A stretch of 64,000 nt of DNA. Source: DATJGR01 sp963735085. Its GTDB lineage: Bacteria; Pseudomonadota; Gammaproteobacteria; Pseudomonadales; Azotimanducaceae. The stretch is from positions 1,922,001 to 1,986,000 of the forward strand of contig CAVTJP010000005.1 in the NCBI GenBank assembly GCA_963735085.1, given 5' to 3'. The translations under genes and the position numbers were made by a program. This document shows, piece after piece, positions 41,749-50,600 of the stretch. The notes under the pieces were generated by a model that saw only the letters and a program-made list of their open reading frames with translations, had not been told where the DNA came from and ran no database searches. Within the stretch, counting starts at the first letter, position 1, and every line of letters starts with the position of its first letter.

Positions 41749-42912
41749 ATGATCGAGTCGATAAAAGAGTCGATGGAACTGCGGCCGGCCGGACCGTTCG
41801 CGCGCGCGGTTGCACTCGCGGTTGATGAACTGATTCGCTGGATGATGATTTTGGCGGGCCTTTATCTGCTCGCCGCAATTGGCGCGTTGAGCCTCGGCAA
41901 GGCACTGGTGTTGATCTTCATCGTGTATTGGCTGTACGGCGTGATGTTCGACGTGCTTTGTGACGGCCAGACGCCAGGCAAACGTGCGCAGCACATCGGC
42001 GTGGTGAACGCCGACGGTACGCCAGTTCATTTCGGCGCCTCACTGATCCGCAACCTGCTGTGGCCGATCGATGCGTTGCCATTTGCATACCTGCTAGGGC
42101 TCATCACGATGATGGTAACGGAGCGCTTCCGCCGCATTGGCGACCTGGCGGCAGCAACCTTGGTAGTGTTTCGCCAGCCTGCATGCGAACCGTGGGAAGC
42201 AGCCGATCGAGGATGTGTCATTGTGCGTGACGCGCCGCGCAGTTTGTATGGCGCATGGTTTGTGACTGCGGTGCCGATCTTCGTTCTGACGGTCGTATTG
42301 CTGTGGTCGTATCCCGGTGCGTCGGGCTTTCTGCTGTGGTGGCTCAAGCCGCTCTACGAGCGGCTCCCGATGTGGATCGCGCGTCAGCGAGCAGACGGCC
42401 GCGCGCCGAACGTTCTCGAAGCGGCCGCAGAATGGCGTCAGTTCTGTGCGGGATTGTTGGCGACGCTGACCTACCGGCGGTTGTCGCCAACGCGTTCGTT
42501 CGACGTGTGTGTCGACGTCGTCGAAGGCAGTAAGGCTTCGATACGGAGTGCCCGCGTCGCTCTGCTGCACCAGCGCAGCGGATCGCCTGCGCTATGGTTG
42601 ACGGTGATCTGTGCGCATATCGAGGCATTCCTCGTCACCGCCGCGGTCATGGCGTTGCTGTGGCTGGCGCCGCATCCGAAGAACTTCGACTTGATGTCGT
42701 TGGTAACCTGGGTAGACAGTAATCAGTTCGGTTGGGCAACGAATCTGGTGTACCTGATCGCGATCGGTCTGGTCGGGCCGGTTTATGCAGCGGCGGGATT
42801 CACGCTGTACGCGAACAGATGCAGTGAACTCGAGACTGCTGCATCAGAGGCACGCCAGCCAATAGTGCCGGCACGACAAAGTACAACGTTTATTCGAAGA
42901 ACAATCGACTGA
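41749..42912 (+). CDS. RDD family membrane protein
   Basis: A 387-residue membrane protein. ELRPAGPFARAVALAVDELIRW at 11-32 is the RDD motif (here with the R, D, D pattern over the first helix), then helices at about 32-70 with FDVLCDGQTPGKRAQHIGV, 98-118, and RIGDLAAATLVVFR. After a soluble stretch, helices occur at about 167-187 and 280-360. Function unknown; other RDD proteins include Na+/H+ antiporters. Its 3-prime end overlaps the convergent trpC by 23 bp. Start ATG 41749 chosen because upstream frame sequence is unlike the family. Confidence 0.8.
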   Translation: MIESIKESMELRPAGPFARAVALAVDELIRWMMILAGLYLLAAIGALSLGKALVLIFIVYWLYGVMFDVLCDGQTPGKRAQHIGVVNADGTPVHFGASLIRNLLWPIDALPFAYLLGLITMMVTERFRRIGDLAAATLVVFRQPACEPWEAADRGCVIVRDAPRSLYGAWFVTAVPIFVLTVVLLWSYPGASGFLLWWLKPLYERLPMWIARQRADGRAPNVLEAAAEWRQFCAGLLATLTYRRLSPTRSFDVCVDVVEGSKASIRSARVALLHQRSGSPALWLTVICAHIEAFLVTAAVMALLWLAPHPKNFDLMSLVTWVDSNQFGWATNLVYLIAIGLVGPVYAAAGFTLYANRCSELETAASEARQPIVPARQSTTFIRRTID

Positions 42913-43684
42913 GCGCCGCGCCAGGATCACGCTCGCGCATGAATGCCTCTCCGACAAGGAACGCATTGACGCCGCGGCGGCGCATCTCGCGAACTTGCGC
43001 GCGCTCGCCAATACCGCTCTCGGTCACCACAACGACGTCGTCAGGGATGTCTGCCAGCAGATCGTAGGTCGTCGACAGTTGTGTATCGAACGTGCGCAGG
43101 TCGCGGTTGTTGATGCCGATCAGCGACGGTGCAAGCTCAAGGCAGCGTTCCAGTTCGACTCGGTCATGCACCTCGACCAATACATCCAGTCCGAGGTCCA
43201 GTGCCAGCGCATAGGAGTCATGTAGGGATTGATTCGACAGTGCTGCCACGATCAGCAGTATGCAATCTGCGCCTATCGCGCGCGCTTCGACGATTTGGTA
43301 GGGGTCGACTACAAAGTCTTTGCGCAGCGTTGGCAATGGCGTGGCTGCGCGCACGTCGATGAGATATCGGTCATGACCCTGAAAGAATGCTTCGTCAGTC
43401 AGCACCGACAGGCAGGCAGCACCGGCCCCGAAATAACTGCGGGCGATCGCAGCGGGATCGAAATCGGCCCGGATGACGCCTTTGGATGGCGATGCTTTCT
43501 TCACTTCGGCAATGACCGCAGCGTCGCCGGCCTCGATTCGCGCCGACAAAGCTGAAACGAATCCGCGCGTAGCCGGTGCGGCGCGGGCACGGCGCATCAG
43601 TTCGGATTGCGGCAGCGCGCGCATGCGATTGGCGACCTCGCCGCGTTTGTGCGCCAGGATTCGATTCAGAATTGCTGCGGTCAT
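42890..43684 (-). CDS. trpC: Indole-3-glycerol-phosphate synthase
   Basis: A 264-residue TIM-barrel enzyme of tryptophan synthesis that closes the indole ring. VIAEVKKASPSKGVI, CLSVLTDEAFFQGHDRYL, LRKDFVVDPYQI, IGINNRDLRTF and VTESGI are the expected catalytic strands, including Lys in EVKK and the LRKDF lysine. The start overlaps the trpD stop (ATGA). Monofunctional, without TrpF. The stop lies inside the opposing RDD frame. Confidence 0.96.
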   Translation of the reverse strand: MTAAILNRILAHKRGEVANRMRALPQSELMRRARAAPATRGFVSALSARIEAGDAAVIAEVKKASPSKGVIRADFDPAAIARSYFGAGAACLSVLTDEAFFQGHDRYLIDVRAATPLPTLRKDFVVDPYQIVEARAIGADCILLIVAALSNQSLHDSYALALDLGLDVLVEVHDRVELERCLELAPSLIGINNRDLRTFDTQLSTTYDLLADIPDDVVVVTESGIGERAQVREMRRRGVNAFLVGEAFMRERDPGAALSRLFFE

Positions 43685-44721
43685 CGAGACTCGTTCATCA
43701 AGGACGTGATCCGCACGAGTTCTTCGAAACGCTCGTTTGCGAGGCCGGAAGCGATGGCATCCTGCGCCATCGTCACGCCGTTGGCGAGTGAAATGGCGAC
43801 ACCCGAAACGTAGATGGCGGCGCCAGCATTCAACGCGACAATCTGGGCCGCAGCCGAATCCGGCTCGTTGAGCGATTGGACCAAGAGCACGAGACTGGCA
43901 GCGGGCGAATCCGCGTAGAGACCTTCGAGCGATGTGGTATCGATACCGAAATCCGACGGGTGGACCGTGTGGCGCGTGACCTTGCCCGCTCTCAGTTCGG
44001 CAACGTCGGATGGACCTGAGATCGACAGTTCGTCCAGGCCGTTGGCGTGTACCAGCATGACGTGATCGCTGCCCAACCGATTCAGCACGTGTGCCAGCGG
44101 CTCGAGCCATTCCTCGGCGAATACGCCGATAACCTGATTTTGCGCGCAAGCCGGATTCGTCAGCGGCGCCACCAGATTGAATATCGTGCGCGTGCCGAGG
44201 TCGCGGCGCGCACCCGCCGCGTGCTTCATCGCGCGATGGTGTGACGGGGCGAACATGAAGCCCACTCCAACTTCGCCAATGCACCGCGCGATCTGCGCCG
44301 GTGTCAGATTCAAATTGACGCCGGCGGCTTCAAGCACGTCCGCGCTGCCGCTTTTGCTGGTCATGCCGCGATTGCCATGTTTCGCGACGTGGGCGCCTGC
44401 TGCCGCGGCGACGAATGCGGCTGCCGTTGAAATGTTGAACAGTTTCGAACTGCCGCTACCGCCGGTGCCGCAGGTGTCCACCAGATAGCCGAGATCGACG
44501 GACACCTTCTCCGATAAAGCTCGCATGGCTTCGACCGCGCCAACGATCTCGTCGACCGTCTCGCCTTTGAGTTTGAGCGCCATCAGAGCGCCGCCGATCT
44601 GCGCGTCGGAGGCGGCGCCGGTCATAATCGATTCGAACAGCTGGCGTGCGTCCAAACGCGACAGGTCGCGGCGTTCGCCAAGGTGTGCGATGTGCCGCTG
44701 AACGTTCTCGTTGGCGCTCAT
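43681..44721 (-). CDS. trpD: Anthranilate phosphoribosyltransferase
   Basis: A 346-residue enzyme that transfers phosphoribose to anthranilate. PRPP-binding DTCGTGGSGSSKLFNIST, HGNRGMTSKSGSADVLEAAG and GVGFMFAPSHHRAMKHAAGARRDLGTRTIFN (in parts) are complete. It is the middle gene of trpGDC; 6 bp after trpG stop and overlapping trpC by 4 bp. Confidence 0.96.
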   Translation of the reverse strand: MSANENVQRHIAHLGERRDLSRLDARQLFESIMTGAASDAQIGGALMALKLKGETVDEIVGAVEAMRALSEKVSVDLGYLVDTCGTGGSGSSKLFNISTAAAFVAAAAGAHVAKHGNRGMTSKSGSADVLEAAGVNLNLTPAQIARCIGEVGVGFMFAPSHHRAMKHAAGARRDLGTRTIFNLVAPLTNPACAQNQVIGVFAEEWLEPLAHVLNRLGSDHVMLVHANGLDELSISGPSDVAELRAGKVTRHTVHPSDFGIDTTSLEGLYADSPAASLVLLVQSLNEPDSAAAQIVALNAGAAIYVSGVAISLANGVTMAQDAIASGLANERFEELVRITSLMNESR

Positions 44722-44727
44722 CGCGGT

Positions 44728-45321
44728 TCAGGCTGCAATTGGCGCTTGCCTGAGGAATTGGCTCAGCAGATCGTGGCCGCATCGGGTGAGGATCGACTCG
44801 GGGTGAAACTGCACGCCTTCGACTGCGAGCGATCGATGCCGCACAGCCATGATTTCATCGACTTCGCCATCTTCGCTGAGCGTCCATGCGGTGACCTCGA
44901 GGCAGTCGGGCAGCGATTCGCGGTCAATGATCAGCGAATGATATCGGGTGGCTTCGAACGGCATCGGCAGCGACTCCAGGACGCCCGAATTCGAGTGATG
45001 GATCATCGACGTCTTGCCATGCATGACTTGACGGGCTCTGACCACGTTGCCGCCGAACGCGGCACCGATGCACTGGTGGCCCAGACAGATGCCGAGGATT
45101 GGCAGCCGGCCGGCAAACGCGCGCACAACATCCATTGAGATGCCGGCCTCGGTCGGCGTGCACGGCCCTGGCGAAATGACAATGGATTCGGGATGCAGTT
45201 GCTCGATTTCGGTCAGGGTGATCTCGTCGTTGCGGTGCACGGCGACGTCCGCACCCAGCTCCGCCAGATACTGGACGATGTTGTAGGTGAACGAATCATA
45301 GTTGTCGATCATCAGCAGCAT
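44728..45321 (-). CDS. trpG: Anthranilate synthase glutamine amidotransferase component
   Basis: A 197-residue class-I glutaminase that supplies ammonia to TrpE. IDNYDSFTYNIVQYL at the start, oxyanion SPGPCTPTEAGIS, nucleophile LGICLGHQCIGAAFG, and C-terminal GVQFHPESILT with the His-Glu dyad. I start at the ATG 45321 because the conserved N-terminus MLLMIDNYDSF begins there; the frame is open to 45711 but the added sequence has no similarity. Its partner trpE is 6.5 kb away, past an accessory block. Confidence 0.96.
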   Translation of the reverse strand: MLLMIDNYDSFTYNIVQYLAELGADVAVHRNDEITLTEIEQLHPESIVISPGPCTPTEAGISMDVVRAFAGRLPILGICLGHQCIGAAFGGNVVRARQVMHGKTSMIHHSNSGVLESLPMPFEATRYHSLIIDRESLPDCLEVTAWTLSEDGEVDEIMAVRHRSLAVEGVQFHPESILTRCGHDLLSQFLRQAPIAA

Positions 45322-45642
45322 GGACGTCGAGACCTTTGATAGCGAACGAGGCAGCGGACGCATCTGCATTGTCGCACCGCGATGAATCCGTGGAACGACA
45401 CTGCACGTATCTTGCACGTATCTTGCAAGTGTTTTTGCTGCCGCAATGGTAACAGGCGGTAACACACTGATACAGCAGAGCGGCCATTGAGCGATGCGAA
45501 TATCTGGTTGCGTGGATGCGCCATCGATATAATGCTCGCGCGGCTCGAACCACCTGAATCGACACCCGTCAACGAACGCCCGCAGCTTCGGCATCATCCG
45601 AAAACGCACGCGCTCAACAAGGCACCACAGACCACGGACCCC
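45322..45642. promoter_or_regulatory. Divergent trpG / beta-glucan synthase intergenic region
   Basis: A 321 bp region without a clear gene. It holds an 11 bp direct repeat TGCACGTATCT twice in tandem (45402-45423) plus a partial third copy, the direct repeat GGTAACA at 45448 and 45458 (10 bp period), and a consensus -10 TATAAT at 45528-45533 pointing right with no good -35. Both repeat sets are candidate operators for one or both divergent genes. Confidence 0.5.
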
Positions 45643-48261
45643 ATGAAGATTCTGATTGCGCTGATTGTAGTGTGTTTGGGATCGATGGCTTTTTGGGCCT
45701 CCTTCGATCATCCATTAGCCGCACCCGACTGGTCGGGGAAACTCGGCGGCGTCTCCTACAACCCCAGCGGAATCTACACTCAGGACGAGTTTGAGAAGCC
45801 GGTACCCGAATCGGTGATTCGTGGGGATCTGAAGCAACTGTCGAAGGTGACCAACCGGATTCGGACGTATTCGGTGGCGCGCGGACTCGATCGAGTGCCA
45901 TCCATCGCGCGGGAATTCGGCCTGAAGGTCACACTCGGCATCTGGTTGAGCGGTGACCGGATGTTGAATGAAGCCGAACTGGCGCGTGGTATCGAGACGA
46001 TTCGCGATAATCCCGATGTTGTCGACCGGGTCATCGTCGGCAACGAGGCCGTACTGCGCGGCGAACTGACCGCGAGTGATGTCGTTGCCTACATGCACCG
46101 TGTTCGCAACGCGATCGCCAATCCAAGGATCGAAGTCGGCACCGCCGACGTCTGGAGCGTATGGCTGAAGCATCCGAACCTGGCGCAAGGCAGTGCGTTC
46201 GTGGGCATTCACCTGTTGCCGTACTGGGAAGGCATTGCGGCAAATCAAAGCATGCGTTACATCACCGATCGCGTGGCAATGATCAAGAAAGCATTCCCGG
46301 GCAAAAAAATCGTGATTGCGGAAACCGGCTGGCCGTCGGAAGGCCGCGTCAAGAAAGGCTCGGTTCCGTCGGCGTCAATGGAAGCATTCTACGTGCGCAA
46401 ATTCCTGCGACTGGCCGCGGCTAGGCACTATGACTACTACATCATCGAAGCGTACGACCAGCCGTGGAAGGCCGAAAAGGAAGGCGCCGTTGGTTCGTTC
46501 TGGGGACTGTTCAACGCGGATCGCACGCCGAAGTTCGAGCTGACCGGCGGGCTCTCGTCGTTCCCGGAGTGGCCGAAGTTCGCGACATCGGCAGCGCTGG
46601 GGATACTCGCGGTGGGCGCCTCGGTGCTGGGCGCGATACCGGCGGTCGCGCTATCCGGCTATCTTCTACTCGGTGGGATCGTCGGATTGATCGTGTCCGG
46701 CGTGCTTTTCATCGTGGATGCATTGTCGCTGCAGTATATCGACTGGAGCGCGTTGGGTGGGACGCTGTTGATCATGCCTGCAGTGTTGTTTACGGCATTG
46801 GTACTGCTGACCGAAACCGCCGAATGGGCGCTCAGCCTGTGGCGGGTTCGACGCAAGTCGATGCCAACGGTCGATTTTGGCACGTCGCAGCGCGTGTCGA
46901 TTCACGTGCCGATTCACAACGAACCGCCGGACATGGTGATCGACACGTTGGATGCGCTGGCGCGCCTCGAGTATCCGGACTTTGAGGTGATCGTGCTCGA
47001 CAACAACACCGCATCGGAGGCGGATTGGGGTCCTGTGAAAGATCACTGCCTCGCGCTCGGGCCGCAGTTTCGCTTCTATCACTTCGACGGCATGCAGGGG
47101 TTCAAGGCAGGTGCGCTGAACAAAGCCCTGGAGTTGACCGACCCGGCCGCAACGTTCATCGGTGTAATCGACAGCGACTATCAGGTATCGCCTGAGTGGC
47201 TCAACACCACCGTGCCGGCGTTCTCCGATCCACAAGTTGCGTTGGTGCAGGCGCCGCAGGACTACCGCGATTCCAACGAGAGCCTGCTGAAGCAGTGCTG
47301 TTTCGAAGAATATCGGGGCTTCTTCCATGTGGGCATGGTCGAGCGCGATCAGCACAATGCGATCATCCAGCACGGCACGATGTGCATGGTACGTCGCTCA
47401 GCGCTCATCGAGGTGGGTGGCTGGGCACCGTGGTGTATCACCGAAGATACCGAACTGGGTCTGCGCCTGTTCGAGGCGGGCTATGTCGCACACTACACGT
47501 CGCAGTCGCTCGGCCGCGGTCTGATGCCGGATACCTATGCAGCCTATAAAGATCAACGTTATCGCTGGGTGTACGGCGCGATGCAGATTCTCAAGCGCCA
47601 TGGACCGATGCTGTTCGGCGGCGCCGGCAAGTTGTCGCTGGCGCAGCGCTATCATTTCATTGCCGGCTGGCTGCCGTGGTTCGCCGATGCGTTCGCGTTG
47701 ATCTTCTCGGTGCTGGCAGTCGTGTGGACGGCGTTGATGATCGCTGCGCCGAGGTATTTCGACGTTCCGTTGACCGCACTGTCGTCCACGGCGCTCGCGT
47801 TGTTCGCGATCAAGACGATCAAGACGATCGTTCTGCACCGCACCAAGGTCGGTGGTGGCATTCGGGGGTCGATCGCGTCGGCGATAACCGGCTTGTCGCT
47901 TGCCTACACCGTCGGTAAGGGGGTGCTATGGGGTCTCGTTACGTCGTCGAATCCGTTCGTTCGCACGCCGAAATGTGAGAATGCCGCACCGTTGTCGGCC
48001 GCACTGCGTATGAGCGCGGCCGAGGCGATAATGCTGGTGGCGATCTTGCTGGCGCTTGTCGCAACCGTGATGATCACCGGTGTGGACGATCCCGCCGAGC
48101 AAGTCTGGTCGATGGCGCTCGGCGTGCTCGCCGTTCCGTACGCGGCATCGTTGCTGGTGTCGATCGCCTCCTGTGTGAAGACATCGCCGAGCGGCGGCTT
48201 GGTACCCGGGATTGCAGCCGGTCCGGAGTATGGTGGCTCGGATATGGATCTCGCCGCCTGA
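45643..48261 (+). CDS. NdvB-like beta-(1,3)-glucan synthase (GH17-GT2 fusion)
   Basis: An 872-residue membrane protein. An N-terminal helix (residues 2-18) is followed by a periplasmic glycoside hydrolase family 17 domain (about 30-320): acid/base glutamate in IVGNEAVLR near 135 and nucleophile in AETGWPSEG near 227. Then helices, and a processive glycosyltransferase-2 domain with DSDYQ near 510, TEDTELGLRL near 600 and QRYRWVYGAMQ near 638, and C-terminal helices. This layout is that of P. aeruginosa NdvB, which makes cyclic beta-1,3 glucans tied to osmoadaptation and biofilm tolerance. Start ATG 45643 chosen for the signal-anchor; the frame extends to 45487. It opens the accessory block between trpG and trpE. 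Confidence 0.88.
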   Translation: MKILIALIVVCLGSMAFWASFDHPLAAPDWSGKLGGVSYNPSGIYTQDEFEKPVPESVIRGDLKQLSKVTNRIRTYSVARGLDRVPSIAREFGLKVTLGIWLSGDRMLNEAELARGIETIRDNPDVVDRVIVGNEAVLRGELTASDVVAYMHRVRNAIANPRIEVGTADVWSVWLKHPNLAQGSAFVGIHLLPYWEGIAANQSMRYITDRVAMIKKAFPGKKIVIAETGWPSEGRVKKGSVPSASMEAFYVRKFLRLAAARHYDYYIIEAYDQPWKAEKEGAVGSFWGLFNADRTPKFELTGGLSSFPEWPKFATSAALGILAVGASVLGAIPAVALSGYLLLGGIVGLIVSGVLFIVDALSLQYIDWSALGGTLLIMPAVLFTALVLLTETAEWALSLWRVRRKSMPTVDFGTSQRVSIHVPIHNEPPDMVIDTLDALARLEYPDFEVIVLDNNTASEADWGPVKDHCLALGPQFRFYHFDGMQGFKAGALNKALELTDPAATFIGVIDSDYQVSPEWLNTTVPAFSDPQVALVQAPQDYRDSNESLLKQCCFEEYRGFFHVGMVERDQHNAIIQHGTMCMVRRSALIEVGGWAPWCITEDTELGLRLFEAGYVAHYTSQSLGRGLMPDTYAAYKDQRYRWVYGAMQILKRHGPMLFGGAGKLSLAQRYHFIAGWLPWFADAFALIFSVLAVVWTALMIAAPRYFDVPLTALSSTALALFAIKTIKTIVLHRTKVGGGIRGSIASAITGLSLAYTVGKGVLWGLVTSSNPFVRTPKCENAAPLSAALRMSAAEAIMLVAILLALVATVMITGVDDPAEQVWSMALGVLAVPYAASLLVSIASCVKTSPSGGLVPGIAAGPEYGGSDMDLAA

Positions 48262-48290
48262 CCGAACTGGTCTCGACGCGGAGTGACGCA

Positions 48291-49124
48291 ATGTCGTCCA
48301 ACCATCGTAGTTTGGGCTACGGCCTCGGATTGCGGCCGCCGTACTACGACGCGATTCTTGCCGAGGAACCGCCGGTAGACTGGTTCGAGATCCTGTCGGA
48401 GAACTACCTGGTTCCTGGCGGCAAGCCATTGCACTATCTCGACCTGATCGCCGAACGCTATCCGGTCGTCATGCATGGGGTTTCTTTGTCGATCGGTGGC
48501 GTCGATCCGCTCGACTTCGACTATCTCGGCCGACTGAAGACCCTCGCAGATCGTGTTCAGCCGCGTTGGATATCAGACCATCTGTGCTGGACGGGTGTGG
48601 GCGGACACAATCTTCACGACCTGATGCCGTTGCCATACGACGAAGAAGCGATCCGGCATGTCGTGGAACGCGTCAACCGCGTGCAGGATTTTCTGGGCCG
48701 GCAGATTCTGCTCGAGAACGTGTCGAGTTATCTCGAATATCGACATTCTCAAATGCCGGAATGGGAGTTTGTCTCGGCCGTGGTGTCTGGCAGCGATTGC
48801 CTGCTGTTGCTCGACGTCAACAATGTGTATGTCAGCTCTGTAAATCACGAATTCGATCCACTGACATACCTGAATTCGGTTCCGCACGAGCGTGTCCAAC
48901 AGATCCACCTTGCCGGGCATCGCAATCACGGTGCCTACATCATCGACAGCCACGATCAGCCAATCGTCGACGCGGTGTGGGATTTGTACGCGCGGGCGCT
49001 CGAAATCGTGGGCCCCGTGGCGACCATGATCGAACGCGACGACAACATGCCGCCACTGTCGGATCTACTCGCGGAGCTCGACAAGGCGCGTGGTATCGGA
49101 CGCAGCCTGTCCGTTGCCTCATGA
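48291..49124 (+). CDS. MNIO family enzyme (DUF692, BufB-like)
   Basis: A 277-residue TIM-barrel of the multinuclear non-heme iron oxidase family, which modifies cysteine-rich RiPP precursors. Candidate metal ligands: H62 (MHGVSLSIGG), D96-H97 (DHLCW), E142-N143 (LLENVSSY), D175-x-N177-N178 (LLDVNNVYV), H206 and H210 (QIHLAGH), D219/H221/D222 (IDSHDQ) and E248 (IERDDN). All the usual positions look filled, so the enzyme should be active. It overlaps the DUF2063 gene by 4 bp, the standard BufB-BufC pairing. A DUF2282 precursor gene (BufA) is expected just upstream, but only 29 bp separate it from the glucan synthase gene. Confidence 0.92.
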   Translation: MSSNHRSLGYGLGLRPPYYDAILAEEPPVDWFEILSENYLVPGGKPLHYLDLIAERYPVVMHGVSLSIGGVDPLDFDYLGRLKTLADRVQPRWISDHLCWTGVGGHNLHDLMPLPYDEEAIRHVVERVNRVQDFLGRQILLENVSSYLEYRHSQMPEWEFVSAVVSGSDCLLLLDVNNVYVSSVNHEFDPLTYLNSVPHERVQQIHLAGHRNHGAYIIDSHDQPIVDAVWDLYARALEIVGPVATMIERDDNMPPLSDLLAELDKARGIGRSLSVAS

Positions 49125-49915
49125 CGCTCGAACAATTGCAACAGGACTTCAAGCGCTATCTGTTCGATGGCGATGAAGGTGTCGGCGCGGCGGTTGTGGA
49201 AACGCAACGCCTGGATTCCGCTTCACGTCTGCAGATTTATGGCAGCGCCTATCGCGCGCGACTGGTTGATGTACTGGTGAGCGACTATCCGGTGCTCCAA
49301 TCGATGCTCGGCGAACGCACCTTTGCCGGCCTGTCGGAAGAGTACATTGCCGCGTTTCCCTCTATTTCGTACACGCTGCGTGGATTCGGAGCGCGGCTTG
49401 CGGCGTTTGTCGAGTCCACGGCGAGCCTGCCCAATCGGCCGTTCGCAGTTGAAATGGCAACGTTCGAATGGGGGCTCGTTGAAGCGTTCGATGCCCGCGA
49501 CCAGTCTGTCGCCCGTATCGAAGATATGGCGCGGATTGCAGCCGAGTCGTGGCCGACGCTTTGGGTGGATATTCATCCATCCGTGCAGACTCTGGACACG
49601 CGGTTCAATACGCTCGGCGTTTGGAATGCCGTGAAGGCGAACCAGGACATGCCGGTAGTGGCCGCACTGGACGAGCCGTCGGGATGTCTGATTTGGCGCA
49701 AAGGCCTGACGACGGTGTTTCGTTCGACGGAGTCCGACGAACTCGTCGCATGGCGCGTACTGGCGGCCGGTGGCGATTTTTCGGCGCTGTGTGCATCTCT
49801 GCTGGAACGGATGGCCCCGGATGAGGTGCCGATGCGCGCGGCCGCGCTGCTGCAGAAATGGCTCGGCGAGGGATTGATCGGCGTACTGCACGCGTCTCGA
49901 GATCGCGTTCGATAG
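49121..49915 (+). CDS. DUF2063 family MNIO partner (BufC-like)
   Basis: A 264-residue protein of the DUF2063 (putative DNA-binding domain) family. N-terminal helical part LEQLQQDFKRYLFDGD and RLQIYGSAYRARLVDVLVSDYPVLQSMLGERTF matches BufC, which binds the precursor and delivers it to the MNIO enzyme. C-terminal part (about 170-260) is a mixed domain (LDEPSGCLIWRKG; LLQKWLGEGLIG). Start ATG 49121 overlaps the MNIO stop (ATGA). The longer frame to 48566 lies entirely in the other gene and is rejected. Confidence 0.9.
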   Translation: MTLEQLQQDFKRYLFDGDEGVGAAVVETQRLDSASRLQIYGSAYRARLVDVLVSDYPVLQSMLGERTFAGLSEEYIAAFPSISYTLRGFGARLAAFVESTASLPNRPFAVEMATFEWGLVEAFDARDQSVARIEDMARIAAESWPTLWVDIHPSVQTLDTRFNTLGVWNAVKANQDMPVVAALDEPSGCLIWRKGLTTVFRSTESDELVAWRVLAAGGDFSALCASLLERMAPDEVPMRAAALLQKWLGEGLIGVLHASRDRVR

Positions 49916-49939
49916 CTCGGCGGCGGGGATTTCCGAGTG

Positions 49940-50212
49940 TCAGCGTGACGCGGGGCTATCGGCGATCCAAGCGCCGATCAGCCAGCGCGATGGCCCAACT
50001 TGCACGGCGACGGCATTGCCGCCCTGTTCCGCGGTCTTTTGTAACCAGGCAGTCGCAGCTTCGGTCGAATCGAATTGTTTCGGCAGAATGGCGACCGCGC
50101 GAACGCCCGGGAAATGCGTATGAGATGCGGCCGGTGCGGCGAGGCTGCGCGACATGAACAGGCCGCGAACCATACCGTCCGCGCCGGCGATTTCATGGGT
50201 GACGAATTGCAT
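49940..50212 (-). CDS. Small hypothetical protein
   Basis: A 90-residue protein with no cysteine and no membrane helix: MQFVTHEIAGADGMVRGLFM at the start, then a helix (STEAATAWLQKTAEQG) and a strand-rich C-terminus (AVAVQVGPSRWLIGAWIA). I do not recognise it. It is on the opposite strand to the MNIO pair and downstream of the DUF6316 gene (27 bp gap if it starts at the ATG 50212). Not a candidate for a cysteine-rich precursor. Confidence 0.6.
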   Translation of the reverse strand: MQFVTHEIAGADGMVRGLFMSRSLAAPAASHTHFPGVRAVAILPKQFDSTEAATAWLQKTAEQGGNAVAVQVGPSRWLIGAWIADSPASR

Positions 50213-50238
50213 TGAATGATCTCGGTCGATCGAAGTTA

Positions 50239-50457
50239 TCAGTTTGAGGCGCCTGGCGTATCCCACGGCTCATTGCCGGCGGGCCGCGCGCCCTTGTCCA
50301 TCAAGTACTGAGTCAGTGCGCGCATCGCCTCTTCGGCCGAGTCGTACGGCCCTTCGTTGCTGCCTTCGCGCGTTGTGAAATACCACTTCCCGTCAACGAC
50401 GAAGTAGCGGTCGCTGCGAAACCTGTTCAGATCTTTCACATCGGAGGTGCGTTTCAT
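50239..50457 (-). CDS. DUF6316-like small protein
   Basis: A 72-residue protein: RFRSDRYFVVDGKWYFTTREG then GPYDSAEEAMRALTQYLMDKG. The W-Y-F-x-T-R-E-G core followed by a short helix is the pattern of DUF6316, small proteins of unknown function in Pseudomonas and relatives. ATG 50457 chosen; a GTG two codons upstream (50463) with GAGG before it is equally possible. No cysteine. Divergent from the DoxX gene. Confidence 0.7.
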   Translation of the reverse strand: MKRTSDVKDLNRFRSDRYFVVDGKWYFTTREGSNEGPYDSAEEAMRALTQYLMDKGARPAGNEPWDTPGASN

Positions 50458-50600
50458 ATCCACAACGCCTCACGGATGCCACCAAGTGTAACTCAGCCTT
50501 CGCCGCGGAGCGCCTCTCCATCCGCCGGACCACAGGATGCTTTTCAGCATCCAGTTAGGCTAAGGTCAACGGCGTGACTTACGCTCAAGGGGGGAGAGCG

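Noticed and set aside
48566..49120. Extended N-terminus for the DUF2063 protein
   Set aside because: The extra part lies wholly inside the MNIO gene in another frame; the family start coincides with the ATGA overlap at 49121.
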